Assembly: GCA_006384855.1 (NCBI GenBank) | Contig: VCJN01002438.1 | Coordinates: 1-64,000 of the forward strand | Source of the DNA: Tetraselmis striata | Taxonomy: Eukaryota; Chlorophyta; Chlorodendrophyceae; Chlorodendrales; Chlorodendraceae | Direction: 5' to 3' | Length of the DNA stretch: 64,000 nucleotides | Part shown: positions 20,399 to 30,471 of the stretch, one piece after another | Layout: every line of letters begins with the position of its first letter | Position numbering within the stretch: position 1 is the stretch's first letter | Translations under genes and position numbers: made by a program | Notes under the pieces: generated by a model | What the model saw: only the letters and a program-made list of their open reading frames with translations | Database searches by the model: none | What the model was told of the DNA's origin: nothing

Positions 20399-22531
20399 GT
20401 GGGGCGTCCTCTGGCCCCTCCAGGCCCCTCTGCTAGGGTGTCTCCCGTGGGGTTCGCGGTCCCGGCGGGGGCGGCGGTGGTGGTGGGCGCGATGGCGCGG
20501 GTGCAGTCGTCGACGCTTGGCGGGGGCGTTGGCTGGCAGTTCCGGTGTTGCGATGGCGGCTGCGGACGCACCTACCGGCGGCCAGCCCCCCTGTGCACGC
20601 ACGTGAACCACGGGATGGAGTCCGACGACCCGGAGGTAGCTGCCATGCACCTCGCCTACGCTGCGACTTTCGACCCCTATGTGTATCTGCGGTGCGTCCC
20701 ACGAGACGGCTGCCCGCGCTCGGGCCACCACGTGTTCCATGGCGCGCAAGCGGCGGCGCGTGCCGCCACCTGCGAGTTCTGAGCTGGCGTGCGGGCGCTG
20801 CAGCGCCCGCACGCGCCGGCTGCTGCATCAGCCGCCCATGATGCCGCTCTCGCGGCCACCGCTCAGTGGTGCGCTACAAGCGACGTATACCGCAAGATGC
20901 CCCGTACGCCGCTGCGGGGCACGGCTGTCGGCGTCTGTCCCGCAGCTCGGTCTGTCCTCTTCCCCCTGCTAGACCGTACGTTGGCCTATGCTGACCGCTT
21001 CCCTCCTACCGACGACCGGTCGTACGGGGCCGAAGGCGCTGTCTGCGTATTTGCGGGACTACTACTGCGACCCTACCCATCTAGCAGCCCCGCAGTTTTG
21101 CGGAAATTTGCGGAGATGCGAGTGCGGCTGTGGAAGGCTGGGGATGCTGTGCGCGCCGGCTTCTCGGTGTGCGGGATGCAGCAACTGTGGCGCGAATCGC
21201 GGGATGGCAGCGAGTTACATAATTACCAGATGGAGGCGGGTGAGCTGCCGACGACCACATCTCGGAGTGCCCGCCGACGGAAGCGCCGGCGATCTGCGAG
21301 GGCGCGGACGGCGGCTGCTGAGGCTGCGGAAGGGGGCGCCGATGCTGCCGCGGAAAGGGTGCCGCCGGCGGTGGTGGATGCTCACCGCCGGGCGGCGAAA
21401 CTCACCGCTGTGCAGGAGCCGCGCCGCGCTCGCCAGGCGTTGGACACTGCCGACCTCGGCATGGTGTCTGCCGCCGCTGCGGCGCTCCCTGCCCTCGATG
21501 CCCTCCATCCGCCTCCTGCTGCCACCGGCCCGGAGTACTCTCCCCCCAAAGAACCGCTGGACCTGCAACGGGCGCCGCCGTCGTGGGGCGACAATGCGGA
21601 TGAGGTTATGCGGTGGGGGGAGGACCAGCGGCGGGTTATGCGTCGTGCATCCCGCCTTTCCGCATGGCATGTGGACTGGTGGCGTTGGGAGCACATCATG
21701 GACCTAGACGTGCCTTTATGGCGCATGTGGGTGAACCGCTGCCTGGCGGGGCGCTGCCACTCGCGTACTGCAACTTTCTTGGCGAGTGGCTCCGTCTTTG
21801 CGCTCCACAAGGACGACCCCGCCGCGCGCGAGGAGCGGGAAAGGAGCGGCGAGCCGCTGCGAGTACGCCCGCTCGGCGTCGGCTCCGTGCTGGTGCGCCA
21901 GGTCTCCGCCCACGCTCTGGGGCAAGTGGGTGCGGATGCGCGGGAGGTCATGGGCCCGGTGCAACGCAGCTTTCAGTCGGGAGCTGGCTGTGAGACGGCG
22001 TATATGAGCATGCGGGTGGCGCTGCAGCTTTTCGGCGGGCGTGGTACTGGTGGGAAAGGACTACTACTCCTGGATATTCGGAATGCCTTCAATGAGGTAT
22101 CCCGGGGTGCGATACTTTACGGCTTGCTTCAGCACCCGCGGCTACATGGCATGATCCCTTTTTTCGAGATGTTGTACGATCGCCCTAGCGACATGTGCTA
22201 CTACGCGCCGGATGATCCCAGTACTTTGCGCGCCACCATACAGTCTCGTACGGGTGTACGCCAGGGTGATGTCCTGGCCCCGCTAACAATCTGCCTCGCT
22301 ATCGCGGGCCCGGTGCAAGCGGTTGTGGCTCGTACCACCGCTGATACTTTTTGCCTGAGTTTTGCGGATGATTGCGGCGCGGCCACTGCCGCGCCCCACG
22401 TTCCGCGCGTTTTCGACGAGTATTGCACGGAGCTTTTCAAAGCCGGACTGGTGGTACATGACAGTAAGACGCGGCACGTTCGTCACCCGGCGACAGCGAG
22501 TCCGAGTTGCGGACAGTACGGGAGAAGTTGA
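20399..22531 (+). CDS. Zinc finger and reverse transcriptase frame, with one internal TGA
   Basis: One frame is open from 20399 to 22531 except for TGA at 20780-20782. Before the TGA lies CDGGCGRTYRRPAPLCTHVNH, a C-x3-C-x12-H-x2-H finger like the DNA-binding fingers of R2-type elements, plus CVPRDGCPRSGHH. After it come an Arg/Ala-rich linker and the RT: motif A LLLDIRNAFNEVS (22058-22096), motif B GVRQGDVLAPL (about 22252-22284) and motif C SFADDCGAA (FADD at 22361-22372). It would copy the element RNA at the target. A perfect 28-bp palindrome starts 4 bp after the TGA. The frame then shifts into 22507-23214. Confidence 0.85.
20787..20814. promoter_or_regulatory. Perfect 28-bp palindrome just after an in-frame TGA
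   Basis: The sequence is self-complementary over 28 bp, centred on TGCA, with a 12-bp GC-rich arm starting GCGTGCGGGCGC. In RNA it would form a very stable hairpin 4 nt downstream of the TGA at 20780-20782. The frame is open on both sides. A stop plus downstream hairpin is a known read-through arrangement; here that role is inference. Confidence 0.5.
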
Positions 22532-23214
22532 CCTTTGGAGGATTTCGGACCCCGGCCGATGATCCTGTCCAGGATGGCGCCGTGTACTTGGGTGCTCCTA
22601 TTAGCCAATACCCCGAGTGGATGACCGGCGCGTTGGGGCGGCGCCGGGTGGCCCACGCCACACTGTTGGAGCGCATCGCCTCCTTTGGCACGTCGGGATA
22701 CGGCTGCCACCATGGGGCCATGCGGTTGCTGGTCGTATGCGCGGTGCGGCAGAGTGGCTTCCTCAGCCGCATGATGCCGCTTTCGGAGTTGGACCCTTTC
22801 TTGGAGGCCGTGGACGCCGCCAATATTTCGGCTGCGTTTTCGCTGCTTGGACTGGACGCTTGCGACCAGTCTACACCGCGCATGGAGGCTGCAATCGTTC
22901 AGATGAGTATGCCCGCGGATTTTGGCGGTCTTAATCTGGCCTTGCTACAGTCCGAGGCCCCTGCGGCGTTTTATTCCGCGCAATCGGTTGTCATGCCAAA
23001 GCTGGTACGGGAGTACGGGCCCGCCCTTGGCCCCTTATACGAGGCGGTCCGCGCCGAGGTGTCGTCTGTGGCTACCAGTGCTTTGCCATGGGCGCGTGAG
23101 ATGCGCCGCGTGTACGAGATTGTACGGGCCCTAACCACGTTACCGCAAGAAGATGTGCGGCGCGCACGCGCGGCGTATGGGCACGCCCACGACTTCGAGT
23201 TACTTACGGTCAGT
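22507..23214 (+). CDS. C-terminal (thumb and beyond) part of the non-LTR element
   Basis: The frame continues the RT protein after a shift near 22510. It contains DGAVYLGAPIS (the usual YLG after the RT palm), then FLEAVDAANISAAFSLLGLD and MSMPADFGGLNLALLQSEAP. The last matches the P-x-x-x-GGL-G-L...AP pattern typical of the C-terminal part of algal and protist elements of this type, and its relative at 31107-34351 has a comparable layout. Beyond about 23214 this frame turns into Thr-rich noise, so the real protein changes frame there. Confidence 0.75.
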
Positions 23215-23673
23215 AATGCTACGACCACCGCTGTATCGGATCCAGCAGCTGGTACTACGACCCGTACGGGTACGAGCACTTGCGGAAGACTACGCGTCAC
23301 CACATCTCCTTTTACGGCCACTCCTCTTGGAGTTGGTACTTGTGAGGCCGCCTCTGCTGCCAAGCAATTGCTTCCTATCGGTGGTACGAGTACTGCCAAT
23401 ACCGTTACTACATGCGCTTTTGTAGCTCTGAAGATACCGTCGCCTGGCGATTTAGTGGCACACCCTCCGTCAGCAGCGACTGTTTCCCTCCCAAAATCGC
23501 TGCCAGGTTTTACTGCTCCGCCCTCGAGTACGGGTTCGGGTGCGACCTCCGATGATCAACCCACGAGCATGGTTGTCCAACGCCACCTCAGTCGTGCGAT
23601 TCGCTTGCGTGACTTCTAGGCCCTCGATCTCAGCTTCCAGCGTACAGGTGCCGCGGCCTCGCGACTTGATACC

Positions 23674-24112
23674 TTGCGCATGTACAGCGCGTGCGGGCCG
23701 GGCTCCCTATCGCTTTTCCAGTCGGATCACGAGTCAGCCCGCAAGATTCCCCATGCTGCTTATTCGGCCGCCGCTGCGCGGGTACTGGGCCTTTGCCCGC
23801 GCGGAGGTTCAACGCTTGTCACTTGCCCTGGCCCCACGTGTGGTATTGATCCCTTATGGCTTCGCTCTACGGATGGCTCGAACCGGAGCGCTACGGATTT
23901 CATCGTGGATCATCTACCCATATGCCCCGTAGCGAACTTCAAGCACCGCATGCATACCGCTTTGAAGAATCTGTGGGCATCTGTGGCAATTGATGCGGGG
24001 GCGGTGCTTGACCGGGACCGTTCGGGAGCCGGCGACTTGACCCTTGAGACGAGTGGGCTGCGCCCAGCGGAAAGCTCGCGGCCGTCGGACCTGACGCTGG
24101 CGGGGTGGGGGG
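23674..24112 (+). CDS. C-terminal fragment of the non-LTR element ending in a REL-like start
   Basis: This frame reads KIPHAAYSAAAARVLGLCPR, TCPGPTCGIDPLWLRSTDGS, NFKHRMHTALKNLWASVAID and finally SSRPSDLTLAGWG. The last resembles the RPADVL-x-GW opening of a restriction-like endonuclease domain; the catalytic D/E-x-K part would have followed but is cut off by the LTR at 24113. The Cys-His spacing before it may be a zinc-binding patch. The assignment depends on recalled family patterns and has not been tested by search. Confidence 0.55.
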
Positions 24113-24642
24113 TGTGACAATAATGGCATACTATGTACGGGTATTGTATGATCGTAGCATCATTCATGTACGAGTACCTGCTGTATCGGATGTGTGCGCG
24201 CGTGTGTCACGCGCCACAATACGAGTAATGGTGGATGATGAATCATGAGATGAGTCCTACTGGTACCGGTACACCGTTCAGTAGTAGTTACGGGATAATA
24301 CGCATGTGCGTACCCGTAGCGGGCATATATGTATAATGCACTTGCCTCTGTAACATCAGTTGTATACTTGTGTATAAATTGATGTGTCAAGTACTTGTGC
24401 GGAGGTCTCTAAGCGACGACCTCCAGTTCGACACTTCAAGGCACGACTCTCCATGATGACGCGCTTAGCAGTGTGCGTGCCGCTTGGTGGTGGCTAGCTG
24501 CGAGCTAGCCAGACGCATAAATAGCGGCGGGTGGTGACAACGTTGTAACCATTGTTTTTTTTTTCTCTATTGCCTCTGTGTTTTCACGCCATTCTTGCCT
24601 TTTGCCTGTGTGAGGGGCGAGATTGCCGCACTGGTTCCGGAG
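24113..24642 (+). repeat. Probable 5' LTR of fossil B
   Basis: Begins TGTGACAATAATGG where the interrupted non-LTR frame stops. The end is placed before TGGTTCCGGAGCTGC, a candidate primer-binding site. The part 24440-24570 resembles 14115-14260. Confidence 0.5.
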
Positions 24643-24709
24643 CTGCTGTTGCGTTCCTTGTTTTATCTTCCACTACTCAACCTGCGATACCTCGACTGAA
24701 TAGTTCGAC

Positions 24710-25735
24710 ATGTCCGAGTTTATGAATTCTGCTGGCAAAAGCCGAGGGCAACTGCTCAACGAGGAAAGTTCAGTCGACATGTCGTCTACTAAGGTTTGTG
24801 CTGCCGTAGTGGTCACTTATGGTAAAGGTCACTCTGTCGAACGTCAAGTGATCTTAACGACTGAGTCAAATGCTAGATCGACTCTTTTCATACCAGTCGG
24901 AAAGTCGACAGCATCTGACATTACTGTGCGCGGCACGGCTGTGCGGAAACTCCGCGAGGAAACCGGTATGCTTGTCTCTGAGGACGACTTAGAACTGTTT
25001 GACGTTCTCATCATAGATGGCATGAAATGTTTCTTATATGAATCTAAGCTATCATCCAAGCAAATAGCCAGTGAAATGCGCACGCCAGAAAGGTCGCACG
25101 CTCTAGTCATGTCGCATTTAGTTGCACCAGTAGCTGCTGCTGGTGAGGAATTAGATGCTCATGCCGATAATGCTATGATTGGCGTCGAGCGTATCTTTCC
25201 TGAGAGTATCACCCTGGACCCAGAGTCTGATGATTCGTACTCGGTCAGCATTGCCGTGAACAGTCGTGGCAAGCATGTTCCGACTGCTGTGTGGTACCCT
25301 CCATTCATGATTCATACTGTTGTGAGTTATTCCTGGGCGACCATTCATAAGTCTGTACTAAATGGCTTCTGGATGAATCGTTCGTACCCAGAGCTCCCTC
25401 AGCAGTTTGCATTTAGGTATGATACTGGTGAATCACCTATCTGGGATGCCGTGAATCGTTATCTAGTCGTAGATCCAATGGCGACTGACATGAGCAAGAT
25501 ACTGATTACTGATGTACCATGGTACGAGTCTCTTGATGCTCAACTGGCCGAGTCTCAGCGAAAATCAGCTCAAGCTCAGCCTAAGCAGAATGGTGAAGAT
25601 GTTCTTAACCTGGACGTATGGCTTACTGGATTGCCGGAGCAGCTTGGTACCGTGGGACTGAAGTCGACGGCTACTGCCGGACTTGCATATGCAGTGCAAA
25701 TTTTGAGTGGAAACTTTCAACGTTGGTGGCAATGA
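24710..25735 (+). CDS. Gag-side protein of fossil B with Nudix-like domain
   Basis: A 341-residue frame starting MSEFMNSAGKSRGQLL. Residues about 28-150 look like a Nudix hydrolase fold: a beta-strand start KVCAAVVVTYG, RQVILTTE, FIPVGKSTASD, then AVRKLREETGM, which fits the Nudix-box ending REUxEExGU apart from one residue and one extra spacer residue. Nudix enzymes cleave nucleoside diphosphates linked to another group and bind metal with the Glu pair. The remainder (WYPPFMIHTVVSYSWATIHK onward) is unassigned and may be capsid-like. Its position between an LTR and a Gag-like/CCHC region makes it part of the retroelement rather than a host gene, though a captured host gene is possible. Confidence 0.55.
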   Translation: MSEFMNSAGKSRGQLLNEESSVDMSSTKVCAAVVVTYGKGHSVERQVILTTESNARSTLFIPVGKSTASDITVRGTAVRKLREETGMLVSEDDLELFDVLIIDGMKCFLYESKLSSKQIASEMRTPERSHALVMSHLVAPVAAAGEELDAHADNAMIGVERIFPESITLDPESDDSYSVSIAVNSRGKHVPTAVWYPPFMIHTVVSYSWATIHKSVLNGFWMNRSYPELPQQFAFRYDTGESPIWDAVNRYLVVDPMATDMSKILITDVPWYESLDAQLAESQRKSAQAQPKQNGEDVLNLDVWLTGLPEQLGTVGLKSTATAGLAYAVQILSGNFQRWWQ

Positions 25736-25807
25736 TTCGACTTAAAGTCGTCTTCGCTTCGCTCGACTAACGTTGTAGAGTTTGTCAGGGCAGTTAGAGA
25801 ATCATCG

Positions 25808-26455
25808 TTGATGCATGATATAGTTCATGATGCATGCATTGAGTTTGATGGCATTAAACAAGTGTCGGCTGGCCCTCATGACTCTCCAATGGATTATCGA
25901 GAGTTTGTGCAGGCCTTCAATGACATCCTGGCAAGGACAAGGCTAACCTTCCCTGGTGAGTTTCTAGTCCTGAAGCTTGCATCTGCACTAAGTCATACTA
26001 AACTTAAGGATATGGCTCATAAGTTTGTGGCTGAACAGAAGCGTGCATGACATGCATTGACCCTCAATGAGCTGCAACAATATGCAACGGCAATGGTTGG
26101 TAGTACCAAGCCACTGGGTAATGCGGCTAAGCCAATAGTAAATGGACATCCTGCTGGTAATGGCAATGGTGGACAGGACTCCAAGAAGACCCAAGGTCAT
26201 CAACATGAATAAGCGAATCACGGAGATGATGCTTCCCCAAGGGCAAGTAATGGACGCCGCAACACCAATGCCAAACGACAGAAGTATGGCAACAAGAAGG
26301 TGAAGAGTAAGATCTCTATGGCACTTGACAGGAAGATTATAGATTATCTTAAGCATGTCAAACTGCATGCATGAGCCAGAGAAGTATGCTAAGCACATGG
26401 CTGCCAAAAGTATGATTTAAATGTGGTGAGGCTCACCTTCTGAAAGACTGCCCTA
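25808..26455 (+). pseudogene. Gag remnant of fossil B with zinc knuckle
   Basis: 25808-26050 encodes a helical Gag-like stretch (YREFVQAFNDILARTRLTFP). About 26420-26455 encodes CGEAHLLKDCPKMK, the second part of a CCHC knuckle of the Gag type. The region is decayed. Confidence 0.55.
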
Positions 26456-26564
26456 AGATGAAATAGGGGTGCCCGTATTCTACTGATGACAACTCAGTGG
26501 ATAGGGATGTAAATGATGTTTGTGTTGCATCATGCTGTCCGGTAACTGCTAGCTCATGTAAATA

Positions 26565-26683
26565 GTCCAGTAACTGTTTCCGTAACTGGATTGCTGCCTA
26601 AACGGCCGTCGTAGAGACGCTGCAAGGGTTTCACTGGTGCCAGTCCTGTCCCGGGGGCGAAAAAAAAAAAGTCCAGTAACTGT
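26565..26683 (+). mobile_element. Very short LINE copy D with target duplication
   Basis: 93 bp of LINE 3' end (26578-26670) ending in an A run. The 13-bp duplication GTCCAGTAACTGT flanks it at 26565-26577 and 26671-26683. Confidence 0.93.
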
Positions 26684-26876
26684 CGAGTCGCATGATTGCG
26701 AAGTTACTGATGCCGATATGTCATTGGCACCTGAGGTATCTACATTATTGTCTAATGCACGTCTGAATGACGATATACATGCGACGAGCACATATTTGAG
26801 TGACGATGTCGTAATCTCTGACTGTAGTAACGACTATGTTGAGTCGCCTACTGATGAGAACTCAAATAGTGTACAC

Positions 26877-27777
26877 TTTCCACTTGAGTGGAGGTCACTA
26901 GCCGCGCGCGATGCCGCTAAACTAGTAAAGGCATCGGTGTGGGCGCGTTACGAATCGTCGGCATCGTTAGCACGCAATAACACCTGGGGTATATATGTCT
27001 AGGCGTCCTATGCGTCAAACCCGTTGCCACAGTACGGTGTGGGTGTCCCCGCGGGGGTTGTGGCCGTGTTGCACATTATGATACAATTACGCACCCGAGT
27101 ATTTCCCACTGCCCGCCGATTGGCCCGGATTCATGCCATGCCTGAGCGGTTCCTTGAACACTGCCATGCATGTGGCGGAGGTGAATCTGAGACTATCGAA
27201 CATATTTTGGTGGAGTGCCCGCGGTGGGGGTATCACCGTCATAATTTTGGGTTGTTAGTTCCGGAGTTCAGGGATTTTATTAGTAGTCAGGTTATTGCGT
27301 CAACACCTGAGGACTTAACTGCCTTTATTTTGGGCGGGGTCCCCCCCTCCCTTCACGGCGCCCTGGATTTTACTGGGAATGGGAAATTTTTCCAGGTATG
27401 GCGTCGGGCCCTCCCTCACATTGCCTTTTTTGTTGCGCATGTATCGCACTCCCGAAATGCTTTGCTCCGCGGGTTGGGGCTTGCCCCAACTCGCATTACT
27501 CTAATGGGCCGACGCCCAAACGGGTAGGGCGGACCTTTCGTGGTCAGTGCCGGGTATTATGATGGCAGTGTTTTAGACGTTGACTCAACAGTGTTGAAAA
27601 TTCTGTCACTGGCCTTCAATTAGTCTTGCAGAATGCTTCGGCAATTTGCTTGATGACTACATCGGAGCGTCACCTACCCAGGGCTTTCCGTAGCTGGATT
27701 GCTGCCTAAACGGACGTCGTAGAGACGCTGCAAGGGTTTTTTCACTGGTGCCAGTCCTGTCCCGGGGGCGAAAAAAA
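26877..27777 (+). mobile_element. 5'-truncated LINE copy E
   Basis: About 900 bp of LINE from the codons for LEWRSLAARDAAKLVKASVW through the Cys/His knuckle (CHACGGGESETIEHILVEC), to the RRPNG stop and the 3' tail with A run. The 27024-27527 frame preserves the C-terminus well, including ALPHIAFFVAHVSHSRNALL, which is damaged in the long copy. AGTG(T/A)ACAC lies on both sides (26868-26876 and 27778-27786), a 9-bp imperfect duplication. Confidence 0.92.
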
Positions 27778-27996
27778 AGTGAACACGAGTCCTGTACTAC
27801 TTTGCCAGTAGCCCATGTAACGGTTGCTCGGAAAGTTTCGACTCATCGTCGCGTAAAGGCTCTCAGGCGCCGTACTCCTAGATCAGTCAGTGCCGAGTGG
27901 CGACGGGTCGATAGGAATAAATATTTTTTTGCAAATATTTTTGTCAAATCCAGGAAATTAAAAACCGCGAAAATAAAAAGGTACTGCTGTATTTTG

Positions 27997-30106
27997 GAAA
28001 TGATCTAAACGTGTTTATGGGGTTTCCTAACGGACTATAGCTGTCCTAGTGCGACCCGTACGGTCTGTAGTGGTTTGAAGCCGTTACCATCGGGGTTTGG
28101 TACGGGCTACCCCATCGCCCGCGAGCCCTGCGCTCCCGGCCGGGGAGCTACTTAGGACAGCCACCAGCAGCTCGTCTGCCATCTTCCAGCTCGCTGCCTT
28201 CGGCAGCGGCTTCGCGTACTTGTGCGCGCGAGGGTCACTGAGGCTGAACAAGTCCGCACCGAGGTTCATCCACCCGGTAGTGAGTCGTCGTGCCGCGCAC
28301 ATGCGTTACAACATCAGGCAGCGACAGACAGCCCCTCGGTAGTGTGGTTTTCCTTACTCGTGCGCCCGAGGTCGTTTTCCGTTTTTGCCCTGGCTTTACA
28401 GCTGGGACGTTTTCGGATGGCGATGCGCACGGCAAGGAATTGGAGCTGGGGGGTCTCCGTTAGGGGGGTTTAAACCTCAACACCCGAAGTCGAGTCGCAA
28501 TACAGGCCTTCGGGGCTCCCGCAGTGGAGCGCCCTCTCGCAGTAGTCAACTCTTGAGGTTTAGGTGAGGTGGACGCGCTCGGCACCATGGCCGCTGCTCG
28601 TCACGGTTGTCAACGACGACAACTACGCCCACCGCAACAAATCGGCGCGGACGGAGGAGGACGTCCGTGTCGTCGGGGCGACCACTTGTTGTCCCGCAAG
28701 ACATTGCAACCCAGTCCCCGTGTCCTCGCAGCAGGGCGCCGTGGCATCAACGGTCGTTACATGCTGTGGTTTTCCGGAACTACTCGCGTAATTGGCATGT
28801 TACATGGGTGGCGCCGCTCACGCGCCGGTGTTTTGAGAGGGCTCGTTGCCCTCGCCCCAATGAAGCTTCAACAACGTTTGCTGTGGTCGCAGTGGGAGGC
28901 GTTTGTGCGGCTCGTGCCGATGCGTCTCCGACGTCTCCTACTCCAACGTCGTCGTCACAAGGACCACGACAACCTGCAGCTGCCCGCCGGGGGGCAGCTC
29001 TACCACCTGGCGTGCCTGGCGTCTCGTGGTGTACGTAACTACCCTTGGCCAACTCTGGGTTTGGGACTTCGGCGGCCGTCGCTGGTGCAGCAGCAGCGGC
29101 CGCCTCGTCGTCACCCTCGCTCCGACATCATTGGCATCGTTACGGGCCGGCATAGGCTACAAGGGCCTCTACGCCGGCCAACCCGCTTCCAACGTCACGG
29201 CAACGCATCTGTGCCAACACGAGCTGCCCGCCGGGGGACAGCTCCGCCACCTAACGCGACTTGTGCGTTTCGTGGCATCATCCTAAGCCTACGCTTTGTG
29301 GGTTGGTCAGCAGCCGTCGTTGGTGCAGCAACGGCGGTCGGCTCACCGCTCTCCGCGAAGAAAGACCCACGGCGACAGCTAACCGAGTCGGCGGGTCTTC
29401 TGCGACGCCGCCGACAACCGACCCCGACACACCTGAACCGGTACGGCACGACCACACAGGGTTCCACATTTCCGCGCCCTCAGCGTGGTGCGTTTCACCC
29501 GCCGCTCTTCGCGCAAGGGGGCGAAACAACCACCGCTGGTGATGACGGCAGCAGTACATCGCTGTCATCGCGAGTTGTTGCGTGTCCACCCGTCGTAACG
29601 TGCATCGCCAGTACAGGTACAGGGTATGAGTTACATCGCTGTCATCGCGTCTAGGGTACAGTGCACCAGTACTTCACCTGACTGTACTCGGCGCGCTCGC
29701 GCGCTCGTGCGCGCAGCTGTACTCGTCCTACTCGTGCCTGTGCCGCTGCTTTGCTGGGCGCTCGTCGCCAACTTGGGCTTTGCTACCCCTGCTGCTTCTA
29801 CTGGCCTGCAGTTCCGGCTCGTGCCGCGCGCCACCATGGCGCGCAACCAATGCTATAGGGCGCCGTCGGGAGACGGCGCCTTAATTCCGCGACACGTCCG
29901 GCCTATGTCATGCCGGCGTCAACATCTCCCGCCCGCGTCTGATGCGCCTGCGCCTCGATCGAGGTCCTCTTGGCGCGAGACCCCTCTACAACTCAAGACC
30001 ATCTTCCGCCTTCGTCTGGTCGGCACGCCTGCCGACTGCCCACGCTCGCAGTCGTAAACGAACCGCGTGTAAACTGGCAAAACCAGACTCGAAAGCATGA
30101 TTGAAA
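27997..30106 (+). mobile_element. Unnamed repeat element E1 (long form)
   Basis: E1 begins with a 212-bp segment (27997-28208) that recurs at 30103-30314. It ends in a segment (30075-30106, GGCAAAACCAGACTCGAA...) that recurs at 30439-30471. E1 and E2 therefore share both ends and stand head to tail. The interior holds GC-rich frames (e.g. 28569-29654 and 28607-29038, plus) with an imperfect 244-bp internal duplication at 28977 and 29221, each carrying a GAGCTG/CAGCTC-type hairpin. No known protein domain was recognised. It is not a typical LTR pair because the shared segment lacks TG...CA ends. Confidence 0.55.
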
Positions 30107-30471
30107 TGATCTAAACGTGTTTATGGGGTTTCCTAACGGACTATAGCTGTCCTAGTGCGACCCGTACGGTCTGTAGTGGTTTGAAGCCGTTACCATCGGG
30201 GTTTGGTACGGGCTACCCCATCGCCCGCGAGCCCTGCGCTCCCGGCCGGGGAGCTACTTAGGACAGCCACCAGCAGCTCGTCTGCCATCTTCCAGCTCGC
30301 TGCCTTCGGCAGCGCCCTCCCGTTTTCCGCCTCCGCCCTGCGGGCTCCTCCTCCGACATTCCCTCCCCTTTCGCTGAACCTTCCTACCCGTAGCCATAAA
30401 ATGGCGCTTTTCCGTGTAAAACAGCCTCCGCACCCTTTTTGGCAAAACCAGACTCGAATGCATGATTGAAA
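30107..30471 (+). mobile_element. Unnamed repeat element E2 (internally deleted form)
   Basis: E2 carries the same 5' segment (212 bp, no mismatch seen by eye) and the same 32-bp 3' end as E1 but only about 120 bp in between. It looks like a deletion derivative inserted next to E1. Confidence 0.55.

Larger units (their letters stand above)
20320..24112 (+). mobile_element. Non-LTR retrotransposon with zinc finger and REL-like C-terminus, truncated at 3' end
   Basis: A plus-strand non-LTR element: an N-terminal C2H2-like finger (about 20545-20605), RT (about 21700-22500), a long C-terminal region (to about 23210), then SSRPSDLTLAGWG at its end (about 24085-24112), resembling the start of the RPADVLLPGW-type nuclease domain of such elements. 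It stops there because fossil B begins at 24113. The coding is damaged: one in-frame TGA at 20780-20782, a frame change near 22510, and further changes between 23200 and 23670. The left end is not fixed; I place it after the hairpin and pyrimidine-rich stretch near 20320. Confidence 0.8.
24113..27996 (+). mobile_element. Ty3/Gypsy-like fossil B, 5' part, with two LINE insertions
   Basis: An LTR starting TGTGACAA at 24113 (about 530 bp) is followed by a gag-side frame with a Nudix-like domain (24710-25735), a Gag-like segment (25808-26050) and a CCHC-type knuckle region near 26420-26455, then an acidic linker-like region. The LTR resembles that of fossil A, so both probably belong to one wider family: A retains the 3' part and B the 5' part. 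It is interrupted by LINE copies at 26578-26670 and 26877-27777, and no pol was found before the next repeat. About five breaks; old. No 3' LTR was seen. Confidence 0.65.

Noticed and set aside
24100-24112. Purine tract before the LTR at 24113 as a PPT
   Set aside because: GGCGGGGTGGGGGG is in frame coding of the interrupted non-LTR element (AGWG), and the LTR at 24113 is followed, not preceded, by gag-like sequence.
28569-29654. 361-codon open frame in element E1, as a real gene
   Set aside because: Composition is Arg/Leu/Pro-rich without a domain, other frames are open over the same GC-rich stretch, and it spans the internal duplication. Coding is not supported.
27997-30314. The two 212-bp repeats as an LTR pair
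   Set aside because: They lack TG...CA ends, primer-binding site and purine tract, and a shared 3' segment shows two elements standing head to tail instead.
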